Below, piece by piece: positions 11,339-20,513 of a DNA stretch of 64,000 bases. The number at the start of each line of letters is the position of its first letter. Position 1 is the stretch's first letter. This stretch comes from Cunninghamia lanceolata. Taxonomy: Eukaryota > Streptophyta > Pinopsida > Cupressales > Cupressaceae. The stretch spans positions 372,001 through 436,000 of the forward strand of contig BSBN01000040.1 in the NCBI GenBank assembly GCA_027924645.1. The letters are read 5' to 3'. Under the pieces are notes generated by a model. The model was not told the DNA's origin, searched no databases, and worked only from the letters and a program-made list of their open reading frames with translations. A program made the position numbers and the translations under genes.

Positions 11339-11355
11339 TGGGAATACTCTGAGGA

Positions 11356-13866
11356 TCAGGCATAGAACTTCTTGAGATGGACACTGTTAAGTGGCTCATC
11401 TAGAGGAATGCCGTCAGGTGTAGCTAAAGTATAAGCTCCCGATCCATATGCTGCTGTGACAATGAAGGGACCTAACCAGTTAGGCTCAAACTTGCCCTTC
11501 TTCTCTCGATCTGCTTGATTTCTCTGATTCTCCTTGAGTACAAGATCACCAACTTGAAACCGTCTTTCTTTGATCTTTTTGTTGTAATTACGCCGGAGGC
11601 GGTTTTGATAGACATGGAGATGATTAAGCGCGGCAAGACGCCTCTCATCTAGTAGTTCAAGCTCAGCTAATCTGGAAGTGCGATACTCATCTCCACCGAT
11701 CAGGTCCTGCATGGATACTCTGAGGGATGGGATCTCGACCTCTATAGGTAGGATGGCTTCAGAGCCAAAGACCAAGGCATAGGGTGTGGCACCAGTTGGT
11801 GTTCTGATACTAGTGCGGTAGGCCCATAGGGCGGGATTGAGTTGCAAGTGCCAGTCACGACCAGCGTCATTGACTGTTTTCTTGAGGATTTTGAGAATGG
11901 TTTTATTGGAAGCCTCAGCTTGGCCGTTACTCTGCGGATAGTAGGGAGTTGAAAAGCGATGTTGGATATTGTATTGTATGCATAAGGCACGAACATCTCG
12001 GTTCTTGAATGGTCTCCCATTATCAGTGACAATAGCTTGGGGAATACCATACTGGCATATGAGGTAGTTTAGGATAAACTTGGCTATTTGTTTACCGGTG
12101 ATATAGGTCATAGGAATGGCTTCCACCCACTTCGTGAAATACTCAGTGGCGGTAATGATAAACTTGTGGCCATTTGAGGAGGAAGGGTGAATTTGTCCTA
12201 CGAGGTCGAGACCCCATTGAGAAAAAGGCCATGGAGTAGTCACAGGTTGTAACTCATGAGCTGGTGCGTGAATCAGATCTCCATGCTGCTGACATTGTAG
12301 ACACTTCTTAGCAAACTGTGCGGCATCTTGCTCTATTGTAGGCCAATAATAACCTGTTCTGAGTATCTTCTTAGCAAGATTAGGACCGGTAGAATGTGCG
12401 CCACAGACACCTTCGTGTATGTCTCGTAAGGTAGCTTCGGCTTCTTCCGCGTTAAGACATCGTAAGAGGATACCATCGAGACTCCGGCGATATAATGTAT
12501 CACCCAGAATGATGTAACGAGAGGATCGACGGATAAAGGTTTTGCGTTGAGTGGAGGATAGGTCAGGGGGAAAGGTTTTGTTCTTGAGGTATTCATAGAT
12601 ATCTTCATACCATGGGGAATTGGGACCAACAAGTTCGCAGATGATTTCAGTAACAGGAACATCGACGGCTGGTATCAACAATTGCTCGATCAAGAATTCA
12701 CACTTCTGTGTATTAGCAGGCATATCAATCAGTGACCCTACAGAAGCCATAGAATCTGCAGCTTTGTTATGCTCTCTTGGAATTTGCTCAAATGTGATGC
12801 TAGAAAAGTGTGGTTTGTAGGCATCCACTAGTTGTTTGTAGGGGACCAACTTTTCATCCTTTGTTTGGTATTCGTCTGTGACTTGGCGAATGACTAGCTG
12901 TGAGTCTCCATATACTTGTAATTCTGTGATATCCCATTGAACTGCTGTATTGAGACCTATAAAGAGTGCTTCATACTCGGCTATGTTGTTGGTGCAAGGG
13001 AATGCAAGCCGATATGACTTTGGAATGTAGTCATTCTGAGGTGTAACAAATAAGATGCCAGCTCCTGAGCCATGCTGTGTGTAAGAACCGTCAAAGTACA
13101 ACTTCCACATTATGGAGTTAGCAAGAGTGAATAGATTCTCATCAGGAAAGTCTGCGACCATAGGGTGTGTATCTTTCATAGGTGCTTCTGCTAGTTGATC
13201 AGCGAGGGCTTGTCCTTTAATTGCTTTACGATCTGTGTACTCAATGTCGAACTCACTAAGGATCATGACCCACTTAGCTAGTCTGCCTGTGAGAGCTGCT
13301 TTTGCTAGTAGATACTTCAAGGGATCAATCTTAGCTATCAGATTTGTGTGTTGGTTCAGCATGTAATGTCGCAATTTTTGGGAGGCGAACACTACTGCTA
13401 AACAAGCCCTTTCCATTGGTGAATAATTGAGCTCGTATCCCACCAATGTTCTACTGATGTAATAAATTGCATGCTCCTTTCCTGTGTCATCATTCTGTGC
13501 TAGCAGGGCCCCTAGGGCCGAATTTGTAGTGGAGATGTACAATATCAAGGGTTTGTCCGCCACTGGTGGAACCAATACAGGAGGTGTAGCTAGATACTCT
13601 TTAAGTTGATCAAACGCTGCTTGACACTTGTTGTCCCATCGAAATGAAACATCCTTTCGGAGCAAGTGTTGAAAGGGTTGACATTTATCTGCTAGCTGTG
13701 AGATGAAACGCCTGATGGACTGTAACCTTCCTTGGAGGCTCCTTAATGCTTTAAGGTTCTTTGGTGGAGGCATCTCCACTATAGCTTTTACTTTCGCTGG
13801 ATCTACTTCGATGCCTCTACGAGATACGATGTATCCCAATAGCCTGATGTGACACCGAAGACACAC
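11356..13866 (-). CDS. pol: Tat pol C-terminal half: end of RT, RNase H, archaeal-type RNase H, integrase
   Basis: 836 codons as an open frame; the true product continues from the upstream gag-pol frame and the ATG at 13866 is only a frame entry. Order by residue: RT end and connection (10-100), RNase H of the RT (about 100-235), a second RNase H starting LYFDGSY near 252 and ending at HNKAADSMA near 370, the integrase zinc site H..H..CLQC (480-525), and the integrase core with D near 551, D near 614 (VTDNG) and E near 647 (NGQAEASNK). A C-terminal region holds the GPF.V.....GAYTL pattern. The second RNase H places it in Tat rather than Athila or chromoviruses. Catalytic residues look intact. 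It overlaps the upstream ORF by 64 bp in another frame, across a small deletion near 13840-13855. Confidence 0.93.
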   Translation of the reverse strand: MCLRCHIRLLGYIVSRRGIEVDPAKVKAIVEMPPPKNLKALRSLQGRLQSIRRFISQLADKCQPFQHLLRKDVSFRWDNKCQAAFDQLKEYLATPPVLVPPVADKPLILYISTTNSALGALLAQNDDTGKEHAIYYISRTLVGYELNYSPMERACLAVVFASQKLRHYMLNQHTNLIAKIDPLKYLLAKAALTGRLAKWVMILSEFDIEYTDRKAIKGQALADQLAEAPMKDTHPMVADFPDENLFTLANSIMWKLYFDGSYTQHGSGAGILFVTPQNDYIPKSYRLAFPCTNNIAEYEALFIGLNTAVQWDITELQVYGDSQLVIRQVTDEYQTKDEKLVPYKQLVDAYKPHFSSITFEQIPREHNKAADSMASVGSLIDMPANTQKCEFLIEQLLIPAVDVPVTEIICELVGPNSPWYEDIYEYLKNKTFPPDLSSTQRKTFIRRSSRYIILGDTLYRRSLDGILLRCLNAEEAEATLRDIHEGVCGAHSTGPNLAKKILRTGYYWPTIEQDAAQFAKKCLQCQQHGDLIHAPAHELQPVTTPWPFSQWGLDLVGQIHPSSSNGHKFIITATEYFTKWVEAIPMTYITGKQIAKFILNYLICQYGIPQAIVTDNGRPFKNRDVRALCIQYNIQHRFSTPYYPQSNGQAEASNKTILKILKKTVNDAGRDWHLQLNPALWAYRTSIRTPTGATPYALVFGSEAILPIEVEIPSLRVSMQDLIGGDEYRTSRLAELELLDERRLAALNHLHVYQNRLRRNYNKKIKERRFQVGDLVLKENQRNQADREKKGKFEPNWLGPFIVTAAYGSGAYTLATPDGIPLDEPLNSVHLKKFYA

Positions 13867-16800
13867 TTCTTAGGATTGAGTCTTACTTGGTATTTTTCAA
13901 GCCTGTCAAAGATCTGCCCGAGGACTTGTATGTGATCCTCTCTAGAAGATTTAGCCAATATATCGTCCACATAATCTTCCATGATGTGATGAAAGAGGTC
14001 ATGAAATATCACTGTCATTGCTCTCTGATAGGTTGCTCCTGCATTCTTTAGACCAAACGGCATAACACACCAACAGTAATTGCCCCAAGGACATGTAAAG
14101 GTTGTTTTATGTTGGTCTTCTTCAGCTATCCTTATCTGATTGTAACCTGAAAATCCATCCATAAGAGAAAGCATCTCGTGACCTGCTGTCAAGTCCACTA
14201 TAATGTCAATGTTTGGTAGTGGAAAATCATCTTTGGGACATGCCTTATTGAGATCTCTGAAATCATTACACATGCGGATGCGCCCATTAGGTTTAGACAC
14301 CGGTACAATGTTTGAGACCCAATCTGAATAGTCAATAGGTCGTATGAACTTTGCGTCTAATAGCTTTTGTACTTCCACCTTCACCAAGAGAGCTATCTGT
14401 GGATGCATTTTTCTCAATTTCTGCTTGACTGGTTTCACCTTGGGATCAACTGTGAGATAATGAACTACCAGCTTAGGGTCTAGCCCTAGCATATCTGCAT
14501 AGGTCCATGCAAAGTTGATGGTTCGTTGCAAGAAGAAATTGTTAAGATTTCTGTGCTCTGTATCAGATAATGATGCTGCTAGAAATGTTGTCTTTGGATT
14601 CTGTTCTGTACCTAGGTTGATCTCTGTAGAATCTTCCACTAGTAGAGCTGATTTCTCTTGGTACTTAGATGGTAAGGGAAGGTCAAATCCTCCATCCTCA
14701 GGTGCCACAGTTGGGTTTTCACCTTTGGATACGTCCTTTATTTTTACTATTTTATGATCAGGAGGTGCCACAGTGTGGTTTTCACCTAGAGATCTTTCTT
14801 TATTTACACTTTTGCGACTAGAGGATTTGGCATTCTCACCAAAATAAGCCGTGGGCTCAAGTTCCATTACAAAACCTGCCTTGTGATCGCCAAGAGGGAT
14901 ACCTTCCCGAAGTCCCATAAACTCAGCTAAAGCTTCGTCATTCTGAAATACATCTATAACGGGGGCCCCTTGTTGGTCCCAATCGATAAGTTCAGGGTAG
15001 ACAAGCGTGACATTCTGGGTGCTGGTGGTGGAAGTTAAGGATACGGAGGATAGTGTAAAAATGGAGGATTCTACGAATAGATTGGTTATGTGGAGGGAAG
15101 AGTCATCGATGATATCCTCTGTAGATGTCGAATCGGCGGGAAACTTGTCAGCTACCTCGTCGAGGATATACTCGATGTCTGAGGCGCGTGGTACCTTCTT
15201 ACCAAATCCTAATCCTTTCTTGTCTAGCTTCTTTGTTACCACAATGGGCTCCATAGTGCCTTGATTCTGTTTCCCAAGGCCACCTTTGCCTTTATAGCCC
15301 ATGTTTTTCACTATCCTTAAGCCATTGCCATATTGCTTGACTGGTATCGTGACTGGTTCTTTCTCCTTGTAGAGCCAAGAAGAGATGTCCTCAATAGTTT
15401 CCTCTTCCAATAACCGTCCATGTTGGAATTGGGTTAGGAATGTTGGGGGAGGAATAGCTGCTTTTTTGGTAACTTTAGCAACGGGTGGTTTGCCGTAAGA
15501 TTTGGGAGATAAGGACATCCGCCCTACACAACAAGATTCAGAGATATCATAAGAGCCAAAGCCTATATCCCGAAAGCGATCTGTGATTTTGGGGAGGGGT
15601 GTAGGCTCACTTGTAGAGGCTTGCGTGAGAGTTTCAGGGTCAACATAGAGAGGGGACTCAAGGGCTTTGTCATTTTTAGGCACTTGGTTGCAATTCTTAT
15701 AGCTTCCTTGCAAGACACGGCAAAATTCAAAAGGATTAGGATCTCCTGGGATAGTGATCTCCGTACCATTGTATGGGAACTTTAGGGCCTGATGGTACGT
15801 GGAGGGAACAGCTTTCATTGCATGGATCCACGGGCGGCCTAGGATAATGTTGTAAGGCAGCTCAATATCAAGGACTTGACACCTAGTTTCAAGCATGACC
15901 GGGCCCAGTTGTATAGGCAAGTGAATAACACCCTCTGAACGGCGTTCTGCATCATCATACCCTTTGATTGTAATACTATGCTCAGTGTTGACGTGATCCT
16001 CAGAGTATCCCAATTGCTTTAGTAACTTTAAAGAACAGATGTTGAGACCAGCACCACCATCTATGAGGATGCGTTTGATTTTGCGCTTATGGATGAGGAC
16101 TTCAATATGGAGGGCATCGTTGTGACAAGGATCATGGGAGGGAAGGTCTTTCTCAGAGAAGACCACATTGTAAGGCGAAGCAATATTACCCACTATAGCT
16201 TGGAAATCTGCGACTGCTATGTTGTTAGGAACAGACGACTCTTGGAGGGCTTTTTCTAACACCACTCTATGTGCAGGTGATGACCGTAGAAGGTCCAGAA
16301 TAGAGATCTGTGCTGGTGTTTTCTCTAGATGTTCGACAAGATTATAATCAGACTGAACCGGAAGCCTAGGTGTAGGTGCACGAATGGTGACATGACCTCG
16401 ATGAGTAGTAACAGCACAATCCGTAGAGTTGCCTTTAATGGTGAGGGTAGACACTCGACTCTCTTCAAAATGACCTACAATGGAATCGAAGGACGTGGAA
16501 GCGTGATTGATACCTTTACCTCTATCCTGAGGAGGAGGTGGACCATGATGAGGGAATGGTTCCTTGTACATATCGAGATCCTTGTTCGTGTGTTGCGCTA
16601 GTGATTCATTCTCAAAAGTGATTTGATTAGCTTCGATAAGGTTTTGGATGAGGTGCTTGAGCTTCATGCAAGACGCAGTTCTATGACCTTTGCTCCTATG
16701 GAACTCACAATACTCATTGTCTCTGTAATGTGCAGTTTTGTAGACAGGTTCTCCATATGGGGGAGCATCCGGTAAGGTTATGAGCCCTTTCAGCAAAGCT

Positions 16801-17726
16801 TGCTGTAAGACTGATTCGATGGGCACTCCCAAAGGAGTAAATTGACGTCGCGGAGGGTAATCTTGTTGGGGCCGCTCTTGTTGTCGTTGTTGATTTTGAT
16901 AAGGCTGCCTTTGTTGCTGCTGTTGTTGAGGTGGAGCTTGACTTGGTTTGGAGAGTTGCAGCGGTGTTTGCAACGTTTGGACATGCTTAGTATCGACCAC
17001 TCCATCATTGACCACGTTTTTGTTCTTGTTCCAATATTTGGGTTTATCGTTCAATTGTTGATGCGAATTGCTATCTTTCGTCTCCTTAAAGATTTTGACC
17101 ACACCCTTAGCAATGAGGGCCTTCTCTATGTTGATACCCTTGTATGTGATTTCATCGAAGGTTGTAGCACTAAGGATTTGCAAATAGAAACCTAACTCTT
17201 GGTTAAGGTTCTGCACAAAGATGCTAACAAGCTGTTTCTCCGGAATCTTGAAAGGGAATTTACTAGCCATTTGTCTCCATCGTTGAAGGAAAGAAATGAA
17301 AGTCTCGCCATTTTTCTGTTTATTGTTGCATAGATCCGTCATGGAAATCTCATGCTCTGCGTTGTAAGAAAAATGGGTGGCAAACTTTTCTGCTAGCTCG
17401 TTGAAAGACTTGATACCCGTAGGTAAGTGTGAGAACCATTCTATTGCTTGACCTCCAAGACTGCGAGGAAAGAGACGCATAAGATACGTATCGTTGTGAG
17501 AGACCTCGAAGCAAGCAAGATAGAATTCCCTAAGATGGTCTTTTTGGTCACCTTTTCCTTTGTACTTATCGAACTTTGGAATAGTGAAATTTTGAGGAAA
17601 AGGGATCATTGGTAATGACCGATCAAAAGGATAAGGACACACTTCCTCTAAAGAGAAAGTCTTTTTGGTGTGGCCAAATGTAAGATCAGATAGCTGTTGT
17701 TGTACCTCCGCAATCTTTAGTTCCAT
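13803..17726 (-). CDS. gag-pol: Tat gag-protease-G-patch-RT (1307 codons, frameshifted in RT)
   Basis: By residue: retrotransposon gag core (about 35-200, with GQAIEWFSHLP and the FLQRWRQMA pattern), a P/Q-rich linker (260-310), zinc-binding-like CEFH..KGH.TASC near 337, the aspartic protease active site ILIDGGAG near 555 with ILGRPWIHAM downstream, a G-patch (NMGYKGKGGLG) near 810, and RT from about 1118 with FRDLNKACPKDDFPLP, FSGYNQI and the catalytic YVDD near 1251. The DGG in place of DSG/DTG occurs in plant Tat relatives. The frame fails near 13840-13855 just after the CVFGV motif of RT and runs out into 11 unrelated residues. Coding-like sequence also continues upstream of the ATG. Confidence 0.93.
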   Translation of the reverse strand: MELKIAEVQQQLSDLTFGHTKKTFSLEEVCPYPFDRSLPMIPFPQNFTIPKFDKYKGKGDQKDHLREFYLACFEVSHNDTYLMRLFPRSLGGQAIEWFSHLPTGIKSFNELAEKFATHFSYNAEHEISMTDLCNNKQKNGETFISFLQRWRQMASKFPFKIPEKQLVSIFVQNLNQELGFYLQILSATTFDEITYKGINIEKALIAKGVVKIFKETKDSNSHQQLNDKPKYWNKNKNVVNDGVVDTKHVQTLQTPLQLSKPSQAPPQQQQQQRQPYQNQQRQQERPQQDYPPRRQFTPLGVPIESVLQQALLKGLITLPDAPPYGEPVYKTAHYRDNEYCEFHRSKGHRTASCMKLKHLIQNLIEANQITFENESLAQHTNKDLDMYKEPFPHHGPPPPQDRGKGINHASTSFDSIVGHFEESRVSTLTIKGNSTDCAVTTHRGHVTIRAPTPRLPVQSDYNLVEHLEKTPAQISILDLLRSSPAHRVVLEKALQESSVPNNIAVADFQAIVGNIASPYNVVFSEKDLPSHDPCHNDALHIEVLIHKRKIKRILIDGGAGLNICSLKLLKQLGYSEDHVNTEHSITIKGYDDAERRSEGVIHLPIQLGPVMLETRCQVLDIELPYNIILGRPWIHAMKAVPSTYHQALKFPYNGTEITIPGDPNPFEFCRVLQGSYKNCNQVPKNDKALESPLYVDPETLTQASTSEPTPLPKITDRFRDIGFGSYDISESCCVGRMSLSPKSYGKPPVAKVTKKAAIPPPTFLTQFQHGRLLEEETIEDISSWLYKEKEPVTIPVKQYGNGLRIVKNMGYKGKGGLGKQNQGTMEPIVVTKKLDKKGLGFGKKVPRASDIEYILDEVADKFPADSTSTEDIIDDSSLHITNLFVESSIFTLSSVSLTSTTSTQNVTLVYPELIDWDQQGAPVIDVFQNDEALAEFMGLREGIPLGDHKAGFVMELEPTAYFGENAKSSSRKSVNKERSLGENHTVAPPDHKIVKIKDVSKGENPTVAPEDGGFDLPLPSKYQEKSALLVEDSTEINLGTEQNPKTTFLAASLSDTEHRNLNNFFLQRTINFAWTYADMLGLDPKLVVHYLTVDPKVKPVKQKLRKMHPQIALLVKVEVQKLLDAKFIRPIDYSDWVSNIVPVSKPNGRIRMCNDFRDLNKACPKDDFPLPNIDIIVDLTAGHEMLSLMDGFSGYNQIRIAEEDQHKTTFTCPWGNYCWCVMPFGLKNAGATYQRAMTVIFHDLFHHIMEDYVDDILAKSSREDHIQVLGQIFDRLEKYQVRLNPKKCVFGVTSGYWDTSYLVEASK

Positions 17727-17994
17727 AGTCGTGGGAGGGGTTGGTAACGTCTCCTGTTGTCCAAAAAGCGGTTGGTGTTGCCCATAAGGAATATTATAAT
17801 GTGAGCCATGCGCAGTGGTATTGTAAGGGTCGTAAGATTGATTGGGATTGTATGGATTGTACGATTAGTTCAGATTGGGTTGGAATTGGAGGCCTTGATT
17901 AGGCAGAGGTGGAGGTGGCGCTAGGTAAGAATGTTGGCTTTGCGATGGTTGAAGAAACGTATTAGGGGGAGGAAAGCTAAAGTGCGTGCCAGAA
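17727..17994 (-). other. Open gag-frame extension up to the PBS, with one TAA
   Basis: The gag frame stays open from the ATG at 17726 back to the PBS apart from one TAA (minus, 17867-17865). The extension is rich in P, Q, N, Y and S (for instance SYDPYN, FSFPPPNTF), like gag N-termini, and has no ATG. Either translation starts at 17726 and this is leader, or an original longer gag lost its N-terminus to a CAA-to-TAA change. Confidence 0.5.
17981..17991 (-). promoter_or_regulatory. Primer binding site of the Tat element
   Basis: Three bases inside the 5' LTR the minus strand reads TGGCACGCACT, beginning with the TGG that pairs with a tRNA CCA end. I cannot assign the tRNA species by eye. Confidence 0.65.
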
Positions 17995-19155
17995 TGTGTA
18001 TATGGAAAATCGATCTATTCTAAACTAATAAAAACCAAATATCCAATAACATAAAGAAAACGAATTTAAATAAAAGCCATGACAAGTAATCAATGCAATA
18101 AAGACTTTTACCGAAATCTGTGTTGTTTCCTTTGGATTGAATGTAGAATTGCTCAATGAAATTGCAAAGCCATAGCTGCAACAAGCAAGTGTAGTGCTCA
18201 AGAGATCAATGTCAAATGATCATAAAGTTGCTCAATCGACGCGTTGTGTATGCTCGAAGCTCTGTTAAGTATGCCTGAGAATACGATCGAAGAGAGAGAG
18301 GTAATGAAGGAGATGAGGGGGGTTTATATAGGTTTCAAGGAGGATCGATCAACGGTCCAGATAATTCAGAAGAATCAACGGAGGAGATAAGTTGAGGAAT
18401 GTGCAACGAATGGGAAGAAGACATGTGTCTTGCTTTCTTTTGCATGAGAGGAGTTTATCAAGAATAGAAGAATGAGTTAACTGAAGAAATAAATCAATTA
18501 AAAGAATAAAGCAATCAGTTAAGTGATTTAAAACAAGAAAAAGGGATTTGCATGAGAAAAGAAGATATTTTGCTTTATTAAATATAGAAATATTTAATTG
18601 ATGAGCAAGAAAGCTTGAGTTATTTTAGAGATAACTCAAATTAGAAGAAAAAGCAATTTAAATAAATAATTGATTTATTTAAATTTAGAGAAGATATTTT
18701 GGAAGAAACAATTAAATAAATGGAATTATTTAATTTAGAAGATTTAAAAGCAAATTAAATAAATAAATTTATTTAATTGTTGTGCATGATTTTGGAAGAA
18801 CAATTTTGATTTAATTAAATAATTAAGAATTATTTAATTTTAGATAAGAGGGAATTTGTTGAATTAATTAAATAATGGATATATTTAATTAATGTAGATG
18901 TGATTTTTGGAAAGAGGACAATGATCTAATTAAATAATTAAAATTATTTAATTGTGGAAGAATATAGAGGAATTTAATTTAATTAATTAAATAACGAGGA
19001 TTTATTTAATTAATGTCGCAATTTTATGATTTAGAAGAATTTGATGATAATTAATTAAATAATTAGATTATTTAATTAACGTTTGCAATGCAGGTGATTA
19101 GACAGATAACGGAATGCAAGTGATTTAACGACACGGTCATTTTAGGGTGTCTACA
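17995..19155 (-). repeat. 5' LTR of the Tat element (1161 bp)
   Basis: Same length and termini as the 3' LTR, with 8 differences, all C/T or G/A. The minus-strand TATA (TATATAAA) is at 18323-18330, so transcription would start near 18295 and run leftward. U3 carries the palindrome array at about 18577-19079. Confidence 0.97.
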
Positions 19156-19160
19156 GGTCT
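19156..19160. repeat. Target site duplication GGTCT (right)
   Basis: Exact match to 4660-4664. LARD internal region 1 resumes here. Confidence 0.95.
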
Positions 19161-19267
19161 CATTCACTGTTTCCTCTCCTTGCAATCCTTCCTCATCCTT
19201 TCCTTGACCAGTTATTGCCAAATTCAGATCATATCCATAACATCAATAATATACATAGTCATGTAGT
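19161..19267 (-). mobile_element. Internal region 1 of the LARD-like element (middle part)
   Basis: Colinear with 28702-28811 of internal region 2 (TCCTTTCCTTGACCAGTTAT, then CATCAATAATATACA). It is broken again at 19267 by the next insertion. Confidence 0.9.
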
Positions 19268-20496
19268 TGTTTAGGTGAAAATTGGATTTGTTTAGTTTAG
19301 TGTTTAAATCCTACTTTCACCCTTCACATTCAAGGACCTTTGGATCGAGTGGCAGAGCACTATCAGGTCCTTGGTCACTTACAAATGTAGGGAAACTTGG
19401 ATTAGGGTATTTGATTATCAATTTTCCTTCTCTTATGCTCAATTATCCATCAAAACCCTCATTATACAAATATGGTAGTAAACAGATGAATAATGGGAAA
19501 TGCCTCTACAGAAAGCTGTAAAATTTTAAATGACTGTGCACCTGTTTTCAAGGATCTGAGGCAGAAAAGTTGGGGACAAAAGAGTGGGCACCCAAGTCTA
19601 GTGCCCTGCTTTTTGTCAGGATCTGTGGACAAGATCTGTAACCTGTTCCTGCTGCATCGAAGGTTTTTCTGTCACGAAACTTCGAGGACTAATGAGCGGG
19701 CACCCAAGTCTAGGGTGTCCTTTCTTCTATTGTTCTGCAATTCTGACACTCCAACATGCCCTCCTGCAACTTTACTTTGTTTGCATCATCAACCTGTAAC
19801 CTGCAATCATAAACTTTGGGAGGGGGTTGTGGTGTTTAGGAGCTTGCCTCAGTCAAGCCCTGGAAGGACACTTAAGTCTTCCAAACACCTTTGTCAGATA
19901 GAGAGTGCATGCCTAGGGAGGCAGAGGCAAAAACCAAATGAATAATGATCACAAACACAATATAATGTCACCTTGTAGTGAAGATCTCATGGGAGGAAGA
20001 TGCTCTTCATTCCATGAGGCAATGGGTGCTCAAATCTCCAAACATAAACAAATAGACAACACCAATCTACTCTTGCAACACAATGAAAGCCTTGAATCAC
20101 CTTTAGGAACACAATAGCTTGCTAGTAATCATCTAGTTTACAAATGAATGCCTAAACATGCTTTTATATGCAACTACAAGCACTCCCGCCAAGATTTTGT
20201 AAATTCAAACTTACTGTGTTAGCCTAGGGACCAAATAACTGTCATAAACTGACACTTAAAATTTGGGCTTGACCTAAAATAGGGTAGGACTAGGGCACGG
20301 GCGCCCAAGTCCTCCCCCCTATTTTGGGCAGGGTTAAGCTCAAGGGGTCCCCCTAGGCTCCATTTGTCATGATGCCTAGGGTTCATTCCATTAGGATGCC
20401 AAATTATGATGTAAGATGTCCTAAATGCACACAGAAGACCTGGGAGCTAAACTTAAAGAGGGAAAATCCCCCAAGGGGACATTTTCTGACATTACA
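19268..20496 (-). repeat. 3' LTR of non-autonomous element 2
   Basis: 1229 bp, ends TCTGACATTACA on the plus strand. Similar throughout to 50527-51771 (shared ATTCAAGGACCTTTGGATCG-like start, GGGAGGGGGTTGTGGTGTTT, CCCCCAAGGGGACATTTTCT). Confidence 0.85.
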
Positions 20497-20513
20497 TTTA
20501 GCCCCCACTTTAA
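20497..20513 (-). promoter_or_regulatory. Polypurine tract of element 2
   Basis: Minus strand TTAAAGTGGGGGCTAAA abuts the LTR. The same tract is at 51772 in element 3. Confidence 0.85.

Larger units (their letters stand above)
8906..11355. other. Non-coding spacer between the PMD gene and pol
   Basis: 8906-9300 is the 3' side of the PMD gene, rich in GATGTATGATGAT-like simple sequence. 9937-9985 and 10765-10812 are direct copies of an ~48-bp segment (AACAGCCTTATCGTAGGA, then TGTCCGTTAAAGGGTG). A 150-bp tandem repeat lies between them. At 11165-11225 two copies of CGCCTGTTTNCCAGGTTTTC read in element sense as GTGAAAACCTGG..CAGGCGCC, a motif type seen downstream of integrase in Tat elements. 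No convincing gene. Confidence 0.6.
4665..19155 (-). mobile_element. Ty3/gypsy Tat-lineage retrotransposon with antisense PMD gene (14.5 kb)
   Basis: Bounded by two 1161-bp LTRs (4665-5825 and 17995-19155) with 8 differences, a perfect 5-bp TSD, a PBS next to the right LTR and a polypurine tract next to the left LTR, so the element reads on the minus strand. Minus-strand order is 5' LTR, PBS, gag, protease, G-patch, RT, RNase H, second archaeal-type RNase H, integrase, a 2.4-kb spacer, an oppositely oriented PMD gene, PPT, 3' LTR. The second RNase H and an extra antisense ORF between pol and 3' LTR are known hallmarks of the Tat/Ogre/Retand group. It is structurally complete but broken in coding by a pol frameshift and an in-frame TAA upstream of the first gag ATG. 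Confidence 0.95.

Noticed and set aside
13803..13866. Programmed ribosomal frameshift between the two pol ORFs
   Set aside because: The overlap lies within the RT domain rather than between domains and shows no slippery heptamer that I can see; a decay indel is simpler.
14515..17195. Plus-strand ORFs opposite gag-pol (14515, 15007, 16329, 16842)
   Set aside because: Shadows of the minus-strand polyprotein with no motifs of their own.
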